Assembly (NCBI GenBank): GCA_964425255.1
Contig: CAYRMV010000055.1
Coordinates: 1 to 19,572 of the forward strand
Direction: 5' to 3'
Origin: CAYRMV01 sp964425255
GTDB taxonomy: Bacteria; Bacteroidota; Bacteroidia; Flavobacteriales_D; Crocinitomicaceae
DNA length: 19,572 nt
This document shows positions 7,134-15,210 of this stretch, piece by piece. A program made the translations under genes and the position numbers. Within the stretch, counting starts at the first letter, position 1, and each line of letters starts with the position of its first letter. The notes under the pieces were generated by a model, which saw nothing but the letters and a program-made list of their open reading frames with translations, searched no databases and had not been told where the DNA came from.

Positions 7134-7139
7134 TATTTG
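7132..7139 (+). promoter_or_regulatory. -7 promoter box TATATTTG for the DUF1573 pair
   Basis: TATATTTG fits TAnnTTTG and lies 31 nt before the ATG at 7171, giving a normal-length leader, unlike several other genes here. No TTG is seen at the -33 position; the dyad at 7112-7133 occupies the spacer. Confidence 0.65.
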
Positions 7140-7170
7140 AATAACAGAAACGGACAAAAAAATATTAAAG

Positions 7171-7608
7171 ATGAAAAAATTAGTATCTTTTATGATGGTA
7201 GCAGTTGCAATGGCATTTTCAACAACTGCATTAGCTCAACCAGAAAGCGGAGCAAAAATTGACTTTGAAAAAGAAGTTCACGATTACGGAAACATCAAAT
7301 ATGGTGCAAATGGAACGTGTACATTTACTTTCAAAAATACAGGAAATGCACCATTAATTATTTCAAATGCTGTTGGATCTTGTGGTTGTACAGTTCCTTC
7401 TTGGCCGAAAGAACCAATTGCTCCAGGTGCAAAAGCTGAAATTACAGTTAAATATGACACAAAACGTCCAGGTGCAATCAACAAAAACGTTACGATTAGC
7501 TCAAATGCGGTAAATGAGCCAAGCAAAGTGATTCGTATCAAAGGAAATGTAGGTCCTGCTCCTGAGTCAACTTCTCCAGTTAACAATGCTGGCCCAGGTA
7601 CAAAATAA
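7171..7608 (+). CDS. DUF1573 domain secreted protein, copy 1 (145 aa)
   Basis: This is an exported single-domain DUF1573 protein. Residues 1-22 are a signal peptide ending in ALAQ. The DUF1573 core (about 28-125) shows the family hallmarks in order: FEKEVHDYGNIKYG, FTFKNTGNAPLIISNAVGSCGCTVPSWP, IAPGAKAEITVKYDT and ISSNAV. The fold is an immunoglobulin-like (ASPM/SPD-2/hydin-like) beta-sandwich, and no enzymatic activity is known. The Cys-Gly-Cys pair at about residues 71-73 is characteristic. A short Pro/Ser/Asn tail follows the domain. It is transcribed from its own -7 box with a 31-nt leader, and the second DUF1573 gene starts 6 nt after its stop. The role is probably in the periplasm or at the surface but is unknown. 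Confidence 0.93.
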   Translation: MKKLVSFMMVAVAMAFSTTALAQPESGAKIDFEKEVHDYGNIKYGANGTCTFTFKNTGNAPLIISNAVGSCGCTVPSWPKEPIAPGAKAEITVKYDTKRPGAINKNVTISSNAVNEPSKVIRIKGNVGPAPESTSPVNNAGPGTK

Positions 7609-7614
7609 AAAACG

Positions 7615-7995
7615 ATGAAGTCGGCATTTGCCATACTTATAATTTTGATGAGTTCCGCCCTTGGCTTCGGTCAAGTGGCGGAATTTTCGTTAGAAAAACC
7701 CCTTCATAAATTCCCAAAAACCAACGAAGGAAAAGTACTAACACATTATTACCGATTTACCAATACAGGAAATGCTCCCCTTATTTTGGAAAGCTTTGCC
7801 GTAACATGTTCCTGTACAAAAGTTAAACTCCCTGGTTATCCGATTGCTCCAGGAAAAACCGACTCCATTGAAGTTACTTTTGACTCAAATGGAAAATACT
7901 ACCAGCAAGATCGAATCATCACCATCCAATCTAACGCTAAGAAAAAGAAAACTGAATTGCGTTTTAAGGTATATGTTGTGCCAAAAGAAGATTAA
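7615..7995 (+). CDS. DUF1573 domain secreted protein, copy 2 (126 aa)
   Basis: This is the second DUF1573 protein, with a signal peptide (residues 1-19, ending GFGQ) and the same core: FSLEKPLHKFPKTNEGK, then YYRFTNTGNAPLILESFAVTCSCTKVKLP, IAPGKTDSIEVTFDS and ITIQSNA. The Cys-X-Cys pair is Cys-Ser-Cys here instead of Cys-Gly-Cys in copy 1, and the C-terminal tail is absent. Similarity to copy 1 is clear but diverged, so this is an old tandem duplication or two family members kept together. Only 6 nt separate it from copy 1, implying one mRNA and possibly a joint complex. The stop codon lies 1 nt from the stop of the convergent hydrolase gene, with no terminator hairpin between. Confidence 0.92.
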   Translation: MKSAFAILIILMSSALGFGQVAEFSLEKPLHKFPKTNEGKVLTHYYRFTNTGNAPLILESFAVTCSCTKVKLPGYPIAPGKTDSIEVTFDSNGKYYQQDRIITIQSNAKKKKTELRFKVYVVPKED

Positions 7996-7996
7996 C

Positions 7997-8965
7997 TTAC
8001 TCCATTAACTCTTTTAACACTAGTTCATTAAATCGTTTTGAATCAAATACATGAATGTCGTGTTTTCCTCCTTCAAAAATATAAAACGAAGATTCAGGAT
8101 AAAGTACATGTAATTTTTGACCCACAACAGGCGGTATAACTCCATCTTGCGAACCCCATAGAAAAGTCGTTTTAGATCCAATTAATTGATAGTTCAATGT
8201 ATTATAATGATACACATTTTGCTGTAAATGTGTCATTTGCCCATATTTTACTGTACTATTCAGAGCAAAAACATTCTTTCTAACTTTCTCCATAATTGGA
8301 TCAGGTGCATTTACTTTTTTAGCCGTCATTACTTGTAGCATTTTTCGTGCTTCCAAAACAGTTTGTGGCACAATAATTTGTTGAATGCTATCCAATCCTG
8401 CGTTTTTGGCCATACTATCTGCCAATTGAGCTGTGAAATATTTTACTGGCGCATCACAAACGATTATCTTATCAACTCGATTTGGATACATTTTTTGACT
8501 TAATGCAGCCACTAAACCTCCATAACTAAATCCCAAAACATGGACTTTGCCGTGAACTCCAATAGCTGAAAGCGCATGAAAAATAGATTTTACTTGGAAT
8601 TCAGGGGTGTAATCCGTTTGTTTCATTTCACTTTTTCCATAACCGATTAAATCTGGAATGATTAAGTTATACGATTCAGAAAGTGATTCAACTTGACTTT
8701 TCCACATCGTACTTCCGTTCAAGCCCATTCCATGAATTAAAATCAAATAAGGTTTGTTTGGATCTTTTTCCCAACGTAAAAACAAGGAATATGAATCATT
8801 TTCTAACAATGTATCCTGAGAAACATAGCGAGAAACATACTTTTCAGCTTTTTTCATTTTTTTGATCACAGGTTTCCAGGTTGGTTCATCAATTTGACCC
8901 AAAACTGTTACTTGGGTAAGGAAAAATCCACAAAAAGCGAGTAGTGTTGATGGAATAAAATGCAT
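7997..8965 (-). CDS. secreted alpha/beta-hydrolase fold protein (322 aa)
   Basis: This is an alpha/beta hydrolase of the esterase/lipase or C-C hydrolase type. Residues 1-23 form a signal peptide (MHFIPSTLLAFCGFFLTQVTVLGQ), so it acts outside the cytoplasm. Core elements seen are the oxyanion HG motif LILIHGMGLNG (about 74-84), PDLIGYGKSE (104-113), the nucleophile elbow GFSYG with Ser147, the acid in WGSQDGVIPP (Asp274), and the base in GGKHDIHVF (probably His302, with His305 as alternative). The triad is therefore complete. The substrate is unknown. The gene begins 33 nt after the TonB-receptor stop without a recognisable -7 box, so co-transcription is likely and a link to the imported or surface-bound ligand is plausible but unproven. 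Its 3' end meets copy 2 of DUF1573 head-on. Confidence 0.88.
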   Translation of the reverse strand: MHFIPSTLLAFCGFFLTQVTVLGQIDEPTWKPVIKKMKKAEKYVSRYVSQDTLLENDSYSLFLRWEKDPNKPYLILIHGMGLNGSTMWKSQVESLSESYNLIIPDLIGYGKSEMKQTDYTPEFQVKSIFHALSAIGVHGKVHVLGFSYGGLVAALSQKMYPNRVDKIIVCDAPVKYFTAQLADSMAKNAGLDSIQQIIVPQTVLEARKMLQVMTAKKVNAPDPIMEKVRKNVFALNSTVKYGQMTHLQQNVYHYNTLNYQLIGSKTTFLWGSQDGVIPPVVGQKLHVLYPESSFYIFEGGKHDIHVFDSKRFNELVLKELME

Positions 8966-8998
8966 GAAAAATAAATTAAATAGTTAGAAATCGCTGTT

Positions 8999-11614
8999 TC
9001 AGATTCGAAGAATCAACTTTAGATTAAATCGACGTTGTGTCAAATAATTGGGAATCGCATAGTATTTTCCTCCCACATCTTGAATCCATTGCATAGACAA
9101 AACATTGTTTACACCCATCAAATTAAATACTTCAAACGAAACGATTGCATCTTCAAAAAGTCGTTCAAAACGAGAATCTCTGACTTTCTTTCCATACATA
9201 AAATCATACGAAAGTCCCAAATCGACACGGAAATAGGATTTTTGTCGCAAGGTATCTTTGTAACGTTCAAAATCAGGTGGTCCGTAAGGAAGGCGTGTGT
9301 TAAACATGAATCCAAGTTGGGCACTTAATTTTTCTAATTTTGGCATTCGATCTTGAAATAGAATCGCAAAATTCATCCATTGATCAGTCGGTCTTGGAAT
9401 ATAACCTGGTCTAATCGTAGCACTATCAACAACTACTTGGTCATCGCTAAAACCAAACACAATTTTTTCACCTGCTGCATTGTAATATTCCTTGTAAGAA
9501 TCTGTCAAAATATCTTCTTTTGTAGACAAAAAACCAACTTTAAAATACGATTCTATTCCTGGTACAAATTGTCCATGCACATTGAAATCAGCGCCATAAG
9601 CATATGCAACCGCATTGTTTTCAGCATAGTATCGTGTACGTACATTGTCGACTTCATACGGATTTACGTCCCACAAATATTTGTAAAACAATTCAGCAGT
9701 CAACTTGAAGGGTACATCGCGTTCCCACATTTGGAAAGGATAATCTCCACCTAAAACAACATGCACTGACTTTTGCGATTTTACTTGTGTATTCAATTGA
9801 CCGTCAAAAGTTCTAAATTCACGATAGAAAGGAGGTTGGTAATACATTCCTGTCGAAAAACGAATTTGAGTTGATCTTCTTCTCACTTTGCCATTTTGCA
9901 ACATATACGTTCGCGGAAAATAAACGAAAGATGCTCTTGGAGTAATGTAAAATTCATTGTTCACAACTGTGTATCCTGAACGAATCCCCGTGTTGAGTTG
10001 AAAGCGATTGAAAGAAGATAAAACGGTGTCATTTTTCCAAGTAACAACTTTTTCACCAGCAGTATTTCGAACAATGTCTTTTACACGAATCGGAAAATCC
10101 CGTTTTTCCTTTTTAAAATCCCACGAATGTTGAAAATAAGAATTGACCCGTTGATTTTCTAGCTCTAACTTTCCTTTAATTACTTCATACAATTGAATTT
10201 CACCCGTTTGATTTCCTGTTTGAGGTAAACTATACCCCGCAGAATCAATCAGTCGCCACTCGCTTAATCGGTCGTTGAACAAATCATGTTGATAACCTAA
10301 TCCCCACATCAATTTGTGATTTTCTTTCAAACGATACGTTCCATTGTGATACACATTGATAATGGTAGCCTTTAATTGATTTCGGGCGTGATTCATGAAA
10401 CTTCCAATTCCAACGGTGGCAATTGAATCACCGTATTCTTCTTTGGAAGGATCTTTTTCTAATAAATTGATAAAATATTGTCCTAAAATATCAAAGTATT
10501 CCTGTTCATTGGTATTGAAAACACTCGCGTAAAAATCCAAATCAACTTTTTTGTTCGGTTTCCATTTTAAGGCAGAAGCTCCCGTCATGGTTAAAAAACG
10601 TGTTTGCTCTTGTCCTTCAAAATAAACATTAAAAGTATATGCTTCATTGACCGTTCCAAAATCGGTTTCTTGGGTTTGTGGTTGAAATCGGAAATTATTT
10701 GAAGAAAAATGGACCATGTTTGACCAAACCAAGTTTTCTGTAATGTAGAAATTGGTCATGGCTTGTGCATCCCAAAAAACAGGATTGTATGCGCCTTTCG
10801 TTGGAAGGGAATTCAACAAATAACCATTTGCACGGTAACGAGTACCAACCAAATAATTAAATCTTGGATTTACTCTTTGTGCGATATGCGCTTCCACACC
10901 CAATAAAGAAACCATTGCAGAAGCATTCAACGAATCGGGTATCACGTAGTCAATGTCTAATACTGAACTCAATTTATCTCCAAAGCGCGCGTCAAAACCA
11001 CCTCCACTAAAACGAACATCTTTTACCAATGCCGAATGGATAAAGCTCAGACCTTCTTGTTGACCAGAACGAGTCAAGAACGGACGATTAATCAAAAAAC
11101 CGTTGACATAAACGAGATTTTCATCATAACTTCCTCCTCGAACATTGTAATTAGAGGTCAATTCGTTGTTGGAACTTGCTGCTGTTGTGAACGTTAAAGC
11201 TCGCTCAACAGGTGTATTCAATAACTGAAAATCCAAAGGTTCTAACTGCGAAAAAGAAATGGGTACTTCTTTGGCTGTTACAAGTGCACCTTCGAGTTCT
11301 ACGATATTAAAAATTATATCATTTAATCGTTTTGTTTTTCCATTTTCGACCGAAACAATGCGTCTTTCTTCTAAATCAGAATAACGAAAAATCAGCTGAA
11401 AAATCGTATCCGCTAGCAACTCTAATTGATACTCTCCTGCTTGATTTGAAACAACGAATCGATTGTAATTTCCTGTTATTCCAATTTGTACATGTTCAAC
11501 AGGTTTCCCTTTTTGGTCCACACATTTTCCCTTTATTGTTCCTGTTTGAGCAAATGACAAAAAAGTTGTCAACCAGAAAATAAAAAATAAAATATGTTTT
11601 TTCAAAAGTCTCAT
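8999..11614 (-). CDS. TonB-dependent outer membrane receptor with N-terminal carboxypeptidase-regulatory-like domain (871 aa)
   Basis: This is a TonB-dependent receptor, an outer membrane gated channel driven by TonB-ExbBD. In order it has a signal peptide (1-23, ending FAQ), a CarboxypepD_reg-like beta-sandwich (about 25-100, KGKCVDQKGKPVEHVQIGI), a plug domain (about 125-230, including NVRGGSYDENLVYVNG and RFGDKLSSVLDIDY), and a long C-terminal region of alternating beta-strands ending RRFNLKLILRI. No SusD partner gene is adjacent, so it is not a standard SusCD glycan locus; the ligand cannot be read from sequence. The frame extends to a TTG at 11632, but the ATG at 11614 places the signal peptide correctly and is preferred. 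Only 53 nt separate it from bshC upstream. A weak TAAAATTG-like box is at 11649-11656. Confidence 0.9.
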   Translation of the reverse strand: MRLLKKHILFFIFWLTTFLSFAQTGTIKGKCVDQKGKPVEHVQIGITGNYNRFVVSNQAGEYQLELLADTIFQLIFRYSDLEERRIVSVENGKTKRLNDIIFNIVELEGALVTAKEVPISFSQLEPLDFQLLNTPVERALTFTTAASSNNELTSNYNVRGGSYDENLVYVNGFLINRPFLTRSGQQEGLSFIHSALVKDVRFSGGGFDARFGDKLSSVLDIDYVIPDSLNASAMVSLLGVEAHIAQRVNPRFNYLVGTRYRANGYLLNSLPTKGAYNPVFWDAQAMTNFYITENLVWSNMVHFSSNNFRFQPQTQETDFGTVNEAYTFNVYFEGQEQTRFLTMTGASALKWKPNKKVDLDFYASVFNTNEQEYFDILGQYFINLLEKDPSKEEYGDSIATVGIGSFMNHARNQLKATIINVYHNGTYRLKENHKLMWGLGYQHDLFNDRLSEWRLIDSAGYSLPQTGNQTGEIQLYEVIKGKLELENQRVNSYFQHSWDFKKEKRDFPIRVKDIVRNTAGEKVVTWKNDTVLSSFNRFQLNTGIRSGYTVVNNEFYITPRASFVYFPRTYMLQNGKVRRRSTQIRFSTGMYYQPPFYREFRTFDGQLNTQVKSQKSVHVVLGGDYPFQMWERDVPFKLTAELFYKYLWDVNPYEVDNVRTRYYAENNAVAYAYGADFNVHGQFVPGIESYFKVGFLSTKEDILTDSYKEYYNAAGEKIVFGFSDDQVVVDSATIRPGYIPRPTDQWMNFAILFQDRMPKLEKLSAQLGFMFNTRLPYGPPDFERYKDTLRQKSYFRVDLGLSYDFMYGKKVRDSRFERLFEDAIVSFEVFNLMGVNNVLSMQWIQDVGGKYYAIPNYLTQRRFNLKLILRI

Positions 11615-11648
11615 GCTCGTCTTTAACGTCAAAATAGTGGTTTTATTT

Positions 11649-11656
11649 CAATTTTA
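11649..11656 (-). promoter_or_regulatory. weak -7-like box TAAAATTG before the TonB receptor
   Basis: On the minus strand the octamer matches TAnnTTTG at all but one fixed position (A in place of the first T of TTTG). It lies 34 nt before the ATG at 11614, in the gap after bshC. The receptor may have its own promoter or be read through from bshC; the sequence does not decide. Confidence 0.25.
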
Positions 11657-11667
11657 GCGTTGTAAAA

Positions 11668-13263
11668 CTACTCCAAATTGAGCACAATTAAATCGTTTTC
11701 CCAAGGATTAATTGCCTCTTTTAAAAGTTCGAGCATCGAAAAAACCTCTCCTGAACCACAAAAACTGAAAAAATTTTCTTTTCGCTCTTGCACTCCACCT
11801 TGCGGAAACATTCTATTTTGTACATCATCAAAATGCTTTAGAATTGCTTGAAACTGATTTTTTTGATGTTTGATTAATTTTTCTTGCAACTGCTCCATCT
11901 GTTTATTCAATTTAGTGATTTCAGCTTGTGCAAAACCATGCAAATTGGAATCAACTAAAGAAACTTTCTCCGAAATTGCTTTTTCTAATTGTAACGTTGC
12001 TTGATGAAGTTCAGTAAAATCAAGTGAATCTCCCGACTCTTGAATAACAAATTCTTTTTTCATTGCCTGCAAATCCGTAAAAAGATCTTCCACTTGCAAT
12101 TGAATTTTTTCCATTTTCTTACTTGTCGTTGGATCAATTAACTGAAGCGAATTTCTCACTTGAATTAAGGGGTATGGAATCGAATACAAATCAAAAACGC
12201 CTTTTAACTGCAACCAATAAGCCATTTCACCACCGCCACCAACGTAAGCCAAATTCGGTAAAACTCGTTCTTGATAAACGGGACGCAACACGACATTGGG
12301 TGAAAAGTCCTTTGGATTTTGCTCCAATTTTTGAATCCACTCATTGACAGAATATGTTCCAATACCTTCCACAGAAATCCCATTTTCTTCTGGAATCATC
12401 CGAGTACGTTTCCCATCGGATAAATGAAACAAATTAATCGGTCTTGGAAATACTTGCGGTTGAAACCCGAGTTGTTCCAATTCTTTATTCGCATCAAAGA
12501 CCTTTTTTTCGGCCATTTGAGCTTGAATTTCCTGTTTAAAAATCGGAACCATTTGTTGTTTCAATTCGAAACAATCTGGCTCAACAATCACCAAACCTTC
12601 TTTTGCAAATAAAGCATGTACCAAACGGAAAGTCGCTTCAGAAAGGTTTTCACCATTGTAAGAATCAATTAAATGATGTATTTCTGAATCTGGATGATTG
12701 GCGAAAAATTGTTTGAGTTCTGCTTGTATTTCACTCCAATTTTCGAGTGGATATCGACCAACTGCACCACCAAAATCATTTTCCCAACGAATTTCTTTGT
12801 TGAACAAACGCGTATGATTGATCTCCTGAAAATCATGGTCTTCGGATGCCATCCAATAAACGGGAACAAAATGAAAGTCAGGATAACTCTCTTTCAAAGA
12901 TTTAGCAAGTTGAATGACATGAAGAATTTTATAAACAAAATAAAGTGTTCCAGTAAATAGATTTAACTGATGTCCTGTTGTAACAGTAAAAGTATTTGCC
13001 TCTTTCAAACGAGCAATCTGATTAAGAACAATTGGTTCATTTGTCAAATCAAGCGATTGGTATTTCGCATGAAGCGCTTGAACTAAAACATCCCGGTCAT
13101 TTTGCTGGAAATGTGTCGTTTTCGTCTCAATTTGTTTCGCAAAAGCTTCTTTGTTGAAAGGCTGAGAAATCAGCGCTTGAAATTTTTCTTGGTGATATAC
13201 TAAATCATTGGAAATGGCTGAAAAAAGCCCGCTTTGTGCACGATGTATGGTTTTCTTTTGCAT
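11668..13263 (-). CDS. bshC: bacillithiol biosynthesis cysteine-adding enzyme BshC (531 aa)
   Basis: BshC is the putative cysteine ligase of the last step of bacillithiol synthesis, joining cysteine to glucosaminyl-malate; bacillithiol is a low-molecular-weight thiol used by Firmicutes and many Bacteroidota in redox and metal balance. The family core is visible: TTGHQLNLFTG (95-105) and WMASEDHDFQEINH (137-150), then LRPVYQERVLPNLAYVGGGGE in the middle and a coiled-coil stretch (roughly 420-480) rich in Leu/Gln/Lys before a conserved C-terminal lobe. The length matches family members of about 530-540 residues. The open frame extends to 13392, but the family start (MQKKTIHRAQSGLFS) and a -7 box ending 3 nt upstream place the start at 13263, removing a false overlap with the cyclophilin gene. 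bshA and bshB are not in the window. Confidence 0.93.
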   Translation of the reverse strand: MQKKTIHRAQSGLFSAISNDLVYHQEKFQALISQPFNKEAFAKQIETKTTHFQQNDRDVLVQALHAKYQSLDLTNEPIVLNQIARLKEANTFTVTTGHQLNLFTGTLYFVYKILHVIQLAKSLKESYPDFHFVPVYWMASEDHDFQEINHTRLFNKEIRWENDFGGAVGRYPLENWSEIQAELKQFFANHPDSEIHHLIDSYNGENLSEATFRLVHALFAKEGLVIVEPDCFELKQQMVPIFKQEIQAQMAEKKVFDANKELEQLGFQPQVFPRPINLFHLSDGKRTRMIPEENGISVEGIGTYSVNEWIQKLEQNPKDFSPNVVLRPVYQERVLPNLAYVGGGGEMAYWLQLKGVFDLYSIPYPLIQVRNSLQLIDPTTSKKMEKIQLQVEDLFTDLQAMKKEFVIQESGDSLDFTELHQATLQLEKAISEKVSLVDSNLHGFAQAEITKLNKQMEQLQEKLIKHQKNQFQAILKHFDDVQNRMFPQGGVQERKENFFSFCGSGEVFSMLELLKEAINPWENDLIVLNLE

Positions 13264-13266
13264 GTG

Positions 13267-13274
13267 CAAATGTA
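13267..13274 (-). promoter_or_regulatory. -7 promoter box TACATTTG for bshC
   Basis: On the minus strand TACATTTG is followed by CAC and then the ATG at 13263, a 3-nt spacing. It forms a divergent promoter pair with the cyclophilin box at 13358-13365, leaving about 80 nt between the two boxes. Confidence 0.65.
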
Positions 13275-13357
13275 CAAATAAAAGATTGTTTAACTCGAAA
13301 TAATTACCTAGGTAAATGGAATTCCTATTTGGGAGAAAATTACGTTTAAGTAATCCG

Positions 13358-13365
13358 TATCTTTG
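13358..13365 (+). promoter_or_regulatory. -7 promoter box TATCTTTG for the cyclophilin gene
   Basis: TATCTTTG fits TAnnTTTG and lies 17 nt before the ATG at 13383. It is followed by GCAC, and the similar TATCTTTGCAC also precedes the MFS gene (4573-4583). A TTG at 13329-13331 is 26 nt upstream, slightly longer than the usual spacing. Confidence 0.68.
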
Positions 13366-13382
13366 CACAAAAATTTTCATCA

Positions 13383-13835
13383 ATGGAAGCAATTATAAAA
13401 ACCAACAAAGGAGAAATGAAAGTGTCTTTTTATGATAAAGATGCTCCAAATACTGTAGCAAACTTTGTTAAATTAGCAAAAGAAGGATACTACGACGGAT
13501 TAAAATGGCACCGTGTTTTGCCTGATTTCGTGATTCAAGGTGGGTGTCCAAATTCACGTGAAGGAGCGAAAGGAATGCCAGGTACAGGTGGGCCCGGGTA
13601 CAAAATCGACTGTGAATTGACTGGTGACAATCAATACCATGATCGTGGCGTTTTATCTATGGCTCATGCAGGTAGAAATACAGGGGGATCACAGTTTTTT
13701 GTGTGTCATTCTCGCACAAACACAGCACATTTAGATCGTAACCACACATGTTTTGGTAAAGTAATTGAAGGTTTAGATGTAATTGATGCTATTCGTCAAG
13801 GAGACAGCATTGATTCAATTGAAATCTTGGATTAA
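13383..13835 (+). CDS. cytoplasmic cyclophilin-type peptidyl-prolyl cis-trans isomerase (150 aa)
   Basis: This is a cyclophilin, which speeds cis-trans isomerisation of proline peptide bonds during folding. No signal peptide is present, so it is cytoplasmic. The active-site residues of human CypA are conserved: Arg44 and Phe49 with Gln52 in KWHRVLPDFVIQGG, and the MAHAGRNTGGSQFF block (93-106). The residue equivalent to CypA Trp121 is His116 (AHLDRNHTCFG), as in many bacterial cyclophilins, which is expected to weaken cyclosporin binding. Four cysteines (55, 77, 108, 123) are noticeable for so short a protein. The length of 150 residues is near the bacterial PpiB type. The gene is monocistronic, with its own -7 box upstream and a strong terminator downstream. 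The call is firm, but the symbol ppiB is not claimed because several paralogues are usual. Confidence 0.94.
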   Translation: MEAIIKTNKGEMKVSFYDKDAPNTVANFVKLAKEGYYDGLKWHRVLPDFVIQGGCPNSREGAKGMPGTGGPGYKIDCELTGDNQYHDRGVLSMAHAGRNTGGSQFFVCHSRTNTAHLDRNHTCFGKVIEGLDVIDAIRQGDSIDSIEILD

Positions 13836-13860
13836 TCGATTTTAAAACTATAAATTCAGA

Positions 13861-13893
13861 GTTGCTTGGACAAAATTCAAGCAACTTTTTTTT
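13861..13893 (+). terminator. Rho-independent terminator after the cyclophilin gene
   Basis: A perfect 8-bp stem GTTGCTTG / CAAGCAAC (13861-13868 and 13878-13885) with a 9-nt loop is followed by eight T residues. On the minus strand it lies just beyond the dinB stop (13895-13897), but the minus-strand tract after the stem is not T-rich, so it would be a weak terminator in that direction. Confidence 0.93.
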
Positions 13894-13894
13894 G

Positions 13895-14974
13895 TTAAAA
13901 ATCCAAGGTAAGTTGTTCAGCAAAACCAGACTCTTCCTCTTCTTGAACAAAACCAGAAACTTGAAATCCAATCAAACGGACAGGAAGTTCCAAAGGGAGA
14001 AAAAGGGATTGTAAGTGTTTCGCTTCTGATTGAATTACCTTTAAATCAGCTAATGGTTGAGCAAAAGTTTGAGATCGAGTTTGAACTGTAAAATCAGAAA
14101 ATTTGACTTTCATCGTTAAGGTTTTACCCGGAATAGCAAAACGCTGATACCGTTGCCAAAAAATTTCAAGCACCCGACTCGCTTCTTGTTTAAACTCAAA
14201 TTCTGTTGCAATATCGGACATAAACGTTCTTTCAGCCGCCAAACTTTTTCGTTCTCTTTCTGAAATCACTTGGCGATTATCAATTCCACGAACAACGTGA
14301 TAAAAAAACTTACCCGATTTACCAAACCATTGAATCAAATCACTTAAAGACCTTTCTTTCAAATCTTTTCCATAGTAAATCCCGAGTTCATGCATCCGTT
14401 GTGCAGTTACTTTTCCTACTCCATAAAAACGATCTATGGGTAAGTTATCCAAAAAGGAAAGCGCATCTTTTGGTCGGATGATGAAAAGTCCATCAGGCTT
14501 GTCTTGATCCGAAGCCATTTTTGCCAAAAATTTGTTGTACGAAACTCCGGCAGAAGCAATTAAGCCCAATTCATTCCGAATATCATTTTTTATTGCTTGA
14601 GCCACAAATGTAGCCGATGGGAGTTGTAATTTGTTGTAAGTCACATCCAAATATGCTTCATCTAAGGACAATGGTTCGATTAAATCAGTATAACGTTGAA
14701 AAATTTCACGTACTTGATCCGAAATTTCTTTGTAACGATCAAATCGATGACGAACAAAAATCAAATGAGGACATTTTTGCGCTGCAATTTTTGAGCTCAT
14801 CGCTGATTTTACACCAAATTTTCGCGCTTCATAACTAGCTGCTGAAATCACACCTCGTTGAGAATTTCCACCAACAGCAACCGGTTTTCCTCTTAATGCA
14901 GGATTATCCAATTGTTCAACAGAGGCATAAAATGCATCCATATCTACATGTATAATTTTTCGAGGAAAATCCAT
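13895..14974 (-). CDS. dinB: Y-family DNA polymerase IV (359 aa)
   Basis: DNA polymerase IV is an error-prone translesion polymerase. The palm catalytic residues are present: Asp11 and the steric-gate region in HVDMDAFYASVEQ, and Asp105-Glu106 in SLDEAYLDV. Also seen are the RKFGVKSAM fingers segment, GVSYNKFLAKMASDQDKPDG, a helix-hairpin-helix region with FYGVGKVTAQRMHELGI, and the little-finger domain in the last third. The C-terminus ends QLTLDF, a good beta-clamp-binding motif. A longer frame begins at 14989, but that start overlaps the -7 box TATCTTTG. The ATG at 14974 gives the family N-terminus (MDFPRKIIHVDMDAFY) and lies 4 nt after the box, so the transcript is predicted to be leaderless. 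No LexA-like palindrome was recognised near the promoter. It is convergent with the cyclophilin gene. Confidence 0.95.
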   Translation of the reverse strand: MDFPRKIIHVDMDAFYASVEQLDNPALRGKPVAVGGNSQRGVISAASYEARKFGVKSAMSSKIAAQKCPHLIFVRHRFDRYKEISDQVREIFQRYTDLIEPLSLDEAYLDVTYNKLQLPSATFVAQAIKNDIRNELGLIASAGVSYNKFLAKMASDQDKPDGLFIIRPKDALSFLDNLPIDRFYGVGKVTAQRMHELGIYYGKDLKERSLSDLIQWFGKSGKFFYHVVRGIDNRQVISERERKSLAAERTFMSDIATEFEFKQEASRVLEIFWQRYQRFAIPGKTLTMKVKFSDFTVQTRSQTFAQPLADLKVIQSEAKHLQSLFLPLELPVRLIGFQVSGFVQEEEESGFAEQLTLDF

Positions 14975-14978
14975 AGAA

Positions 14979-14986
14979 CAAAGATA
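14979..14986 (-). promoter_or_regulatory. -7 promoter box TATCTTTG for dinB
   Basis: On the minus strand the sequence reads TATCTTTG-TTCT-ATG with the start at 14974, a 4-nt spacing. The box is inside the longer open frame from 14989, which excludes 14989 as the start codon if this promoter is used. Confidence 0.7.
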
Positions 14987-15210
14987 CAATGGAATCTCGC
15001 CGATAAAAGGAAATAAATCAAATTAACCATTTTCAAAATGAATCACTGTGTGTCAATCGTAAAAAATAATGCATTAAAATGATACACAAAATCTATTGGC
15101 AAAAATAGGAAACAAAAAATAAACCACTGTTTTCCTGGCAAATAACAGGGAGACATCCAAAAAGGCACGATTATGAGACAAGGATATTCAACTTCAAAAC
15201 AAAATTAATT

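Noticed and set aside
13264..13392. N-terminal extension of bshC by 43 residues to 13392
   Set aside because: It would overlap the cyclophilin start and both divergent promoter boxes, and the family N-terminus begins at 13263.
14975..14989. N-terminal extension of dinB by five residues (MYLCS) to 14989
   Set aside because: The extension is encoded by the -7 box itself, and the family N-terminus is MDFPRKIIHVDMDAFY from 14974.
15173..15208. A short open frame of 11 codons (MRQGYSTSKQN) ending 2 nt before the lipoprotein start
   Set aside because: It has no family likeness, no promoter or ribosome-binding evidence, and this length is expected by chance in AT-rich DNA.
14990..15210. Possible small RNA or regulatory element in the 221-nt gap between dinB and the lipoprotein gene
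   Set aside because: Only weak 5-bp inverted repeats (for example CTGTT 15127-15131 and AACAG 15144-15148) and no promoter box were seen; not enough to claim a feature.
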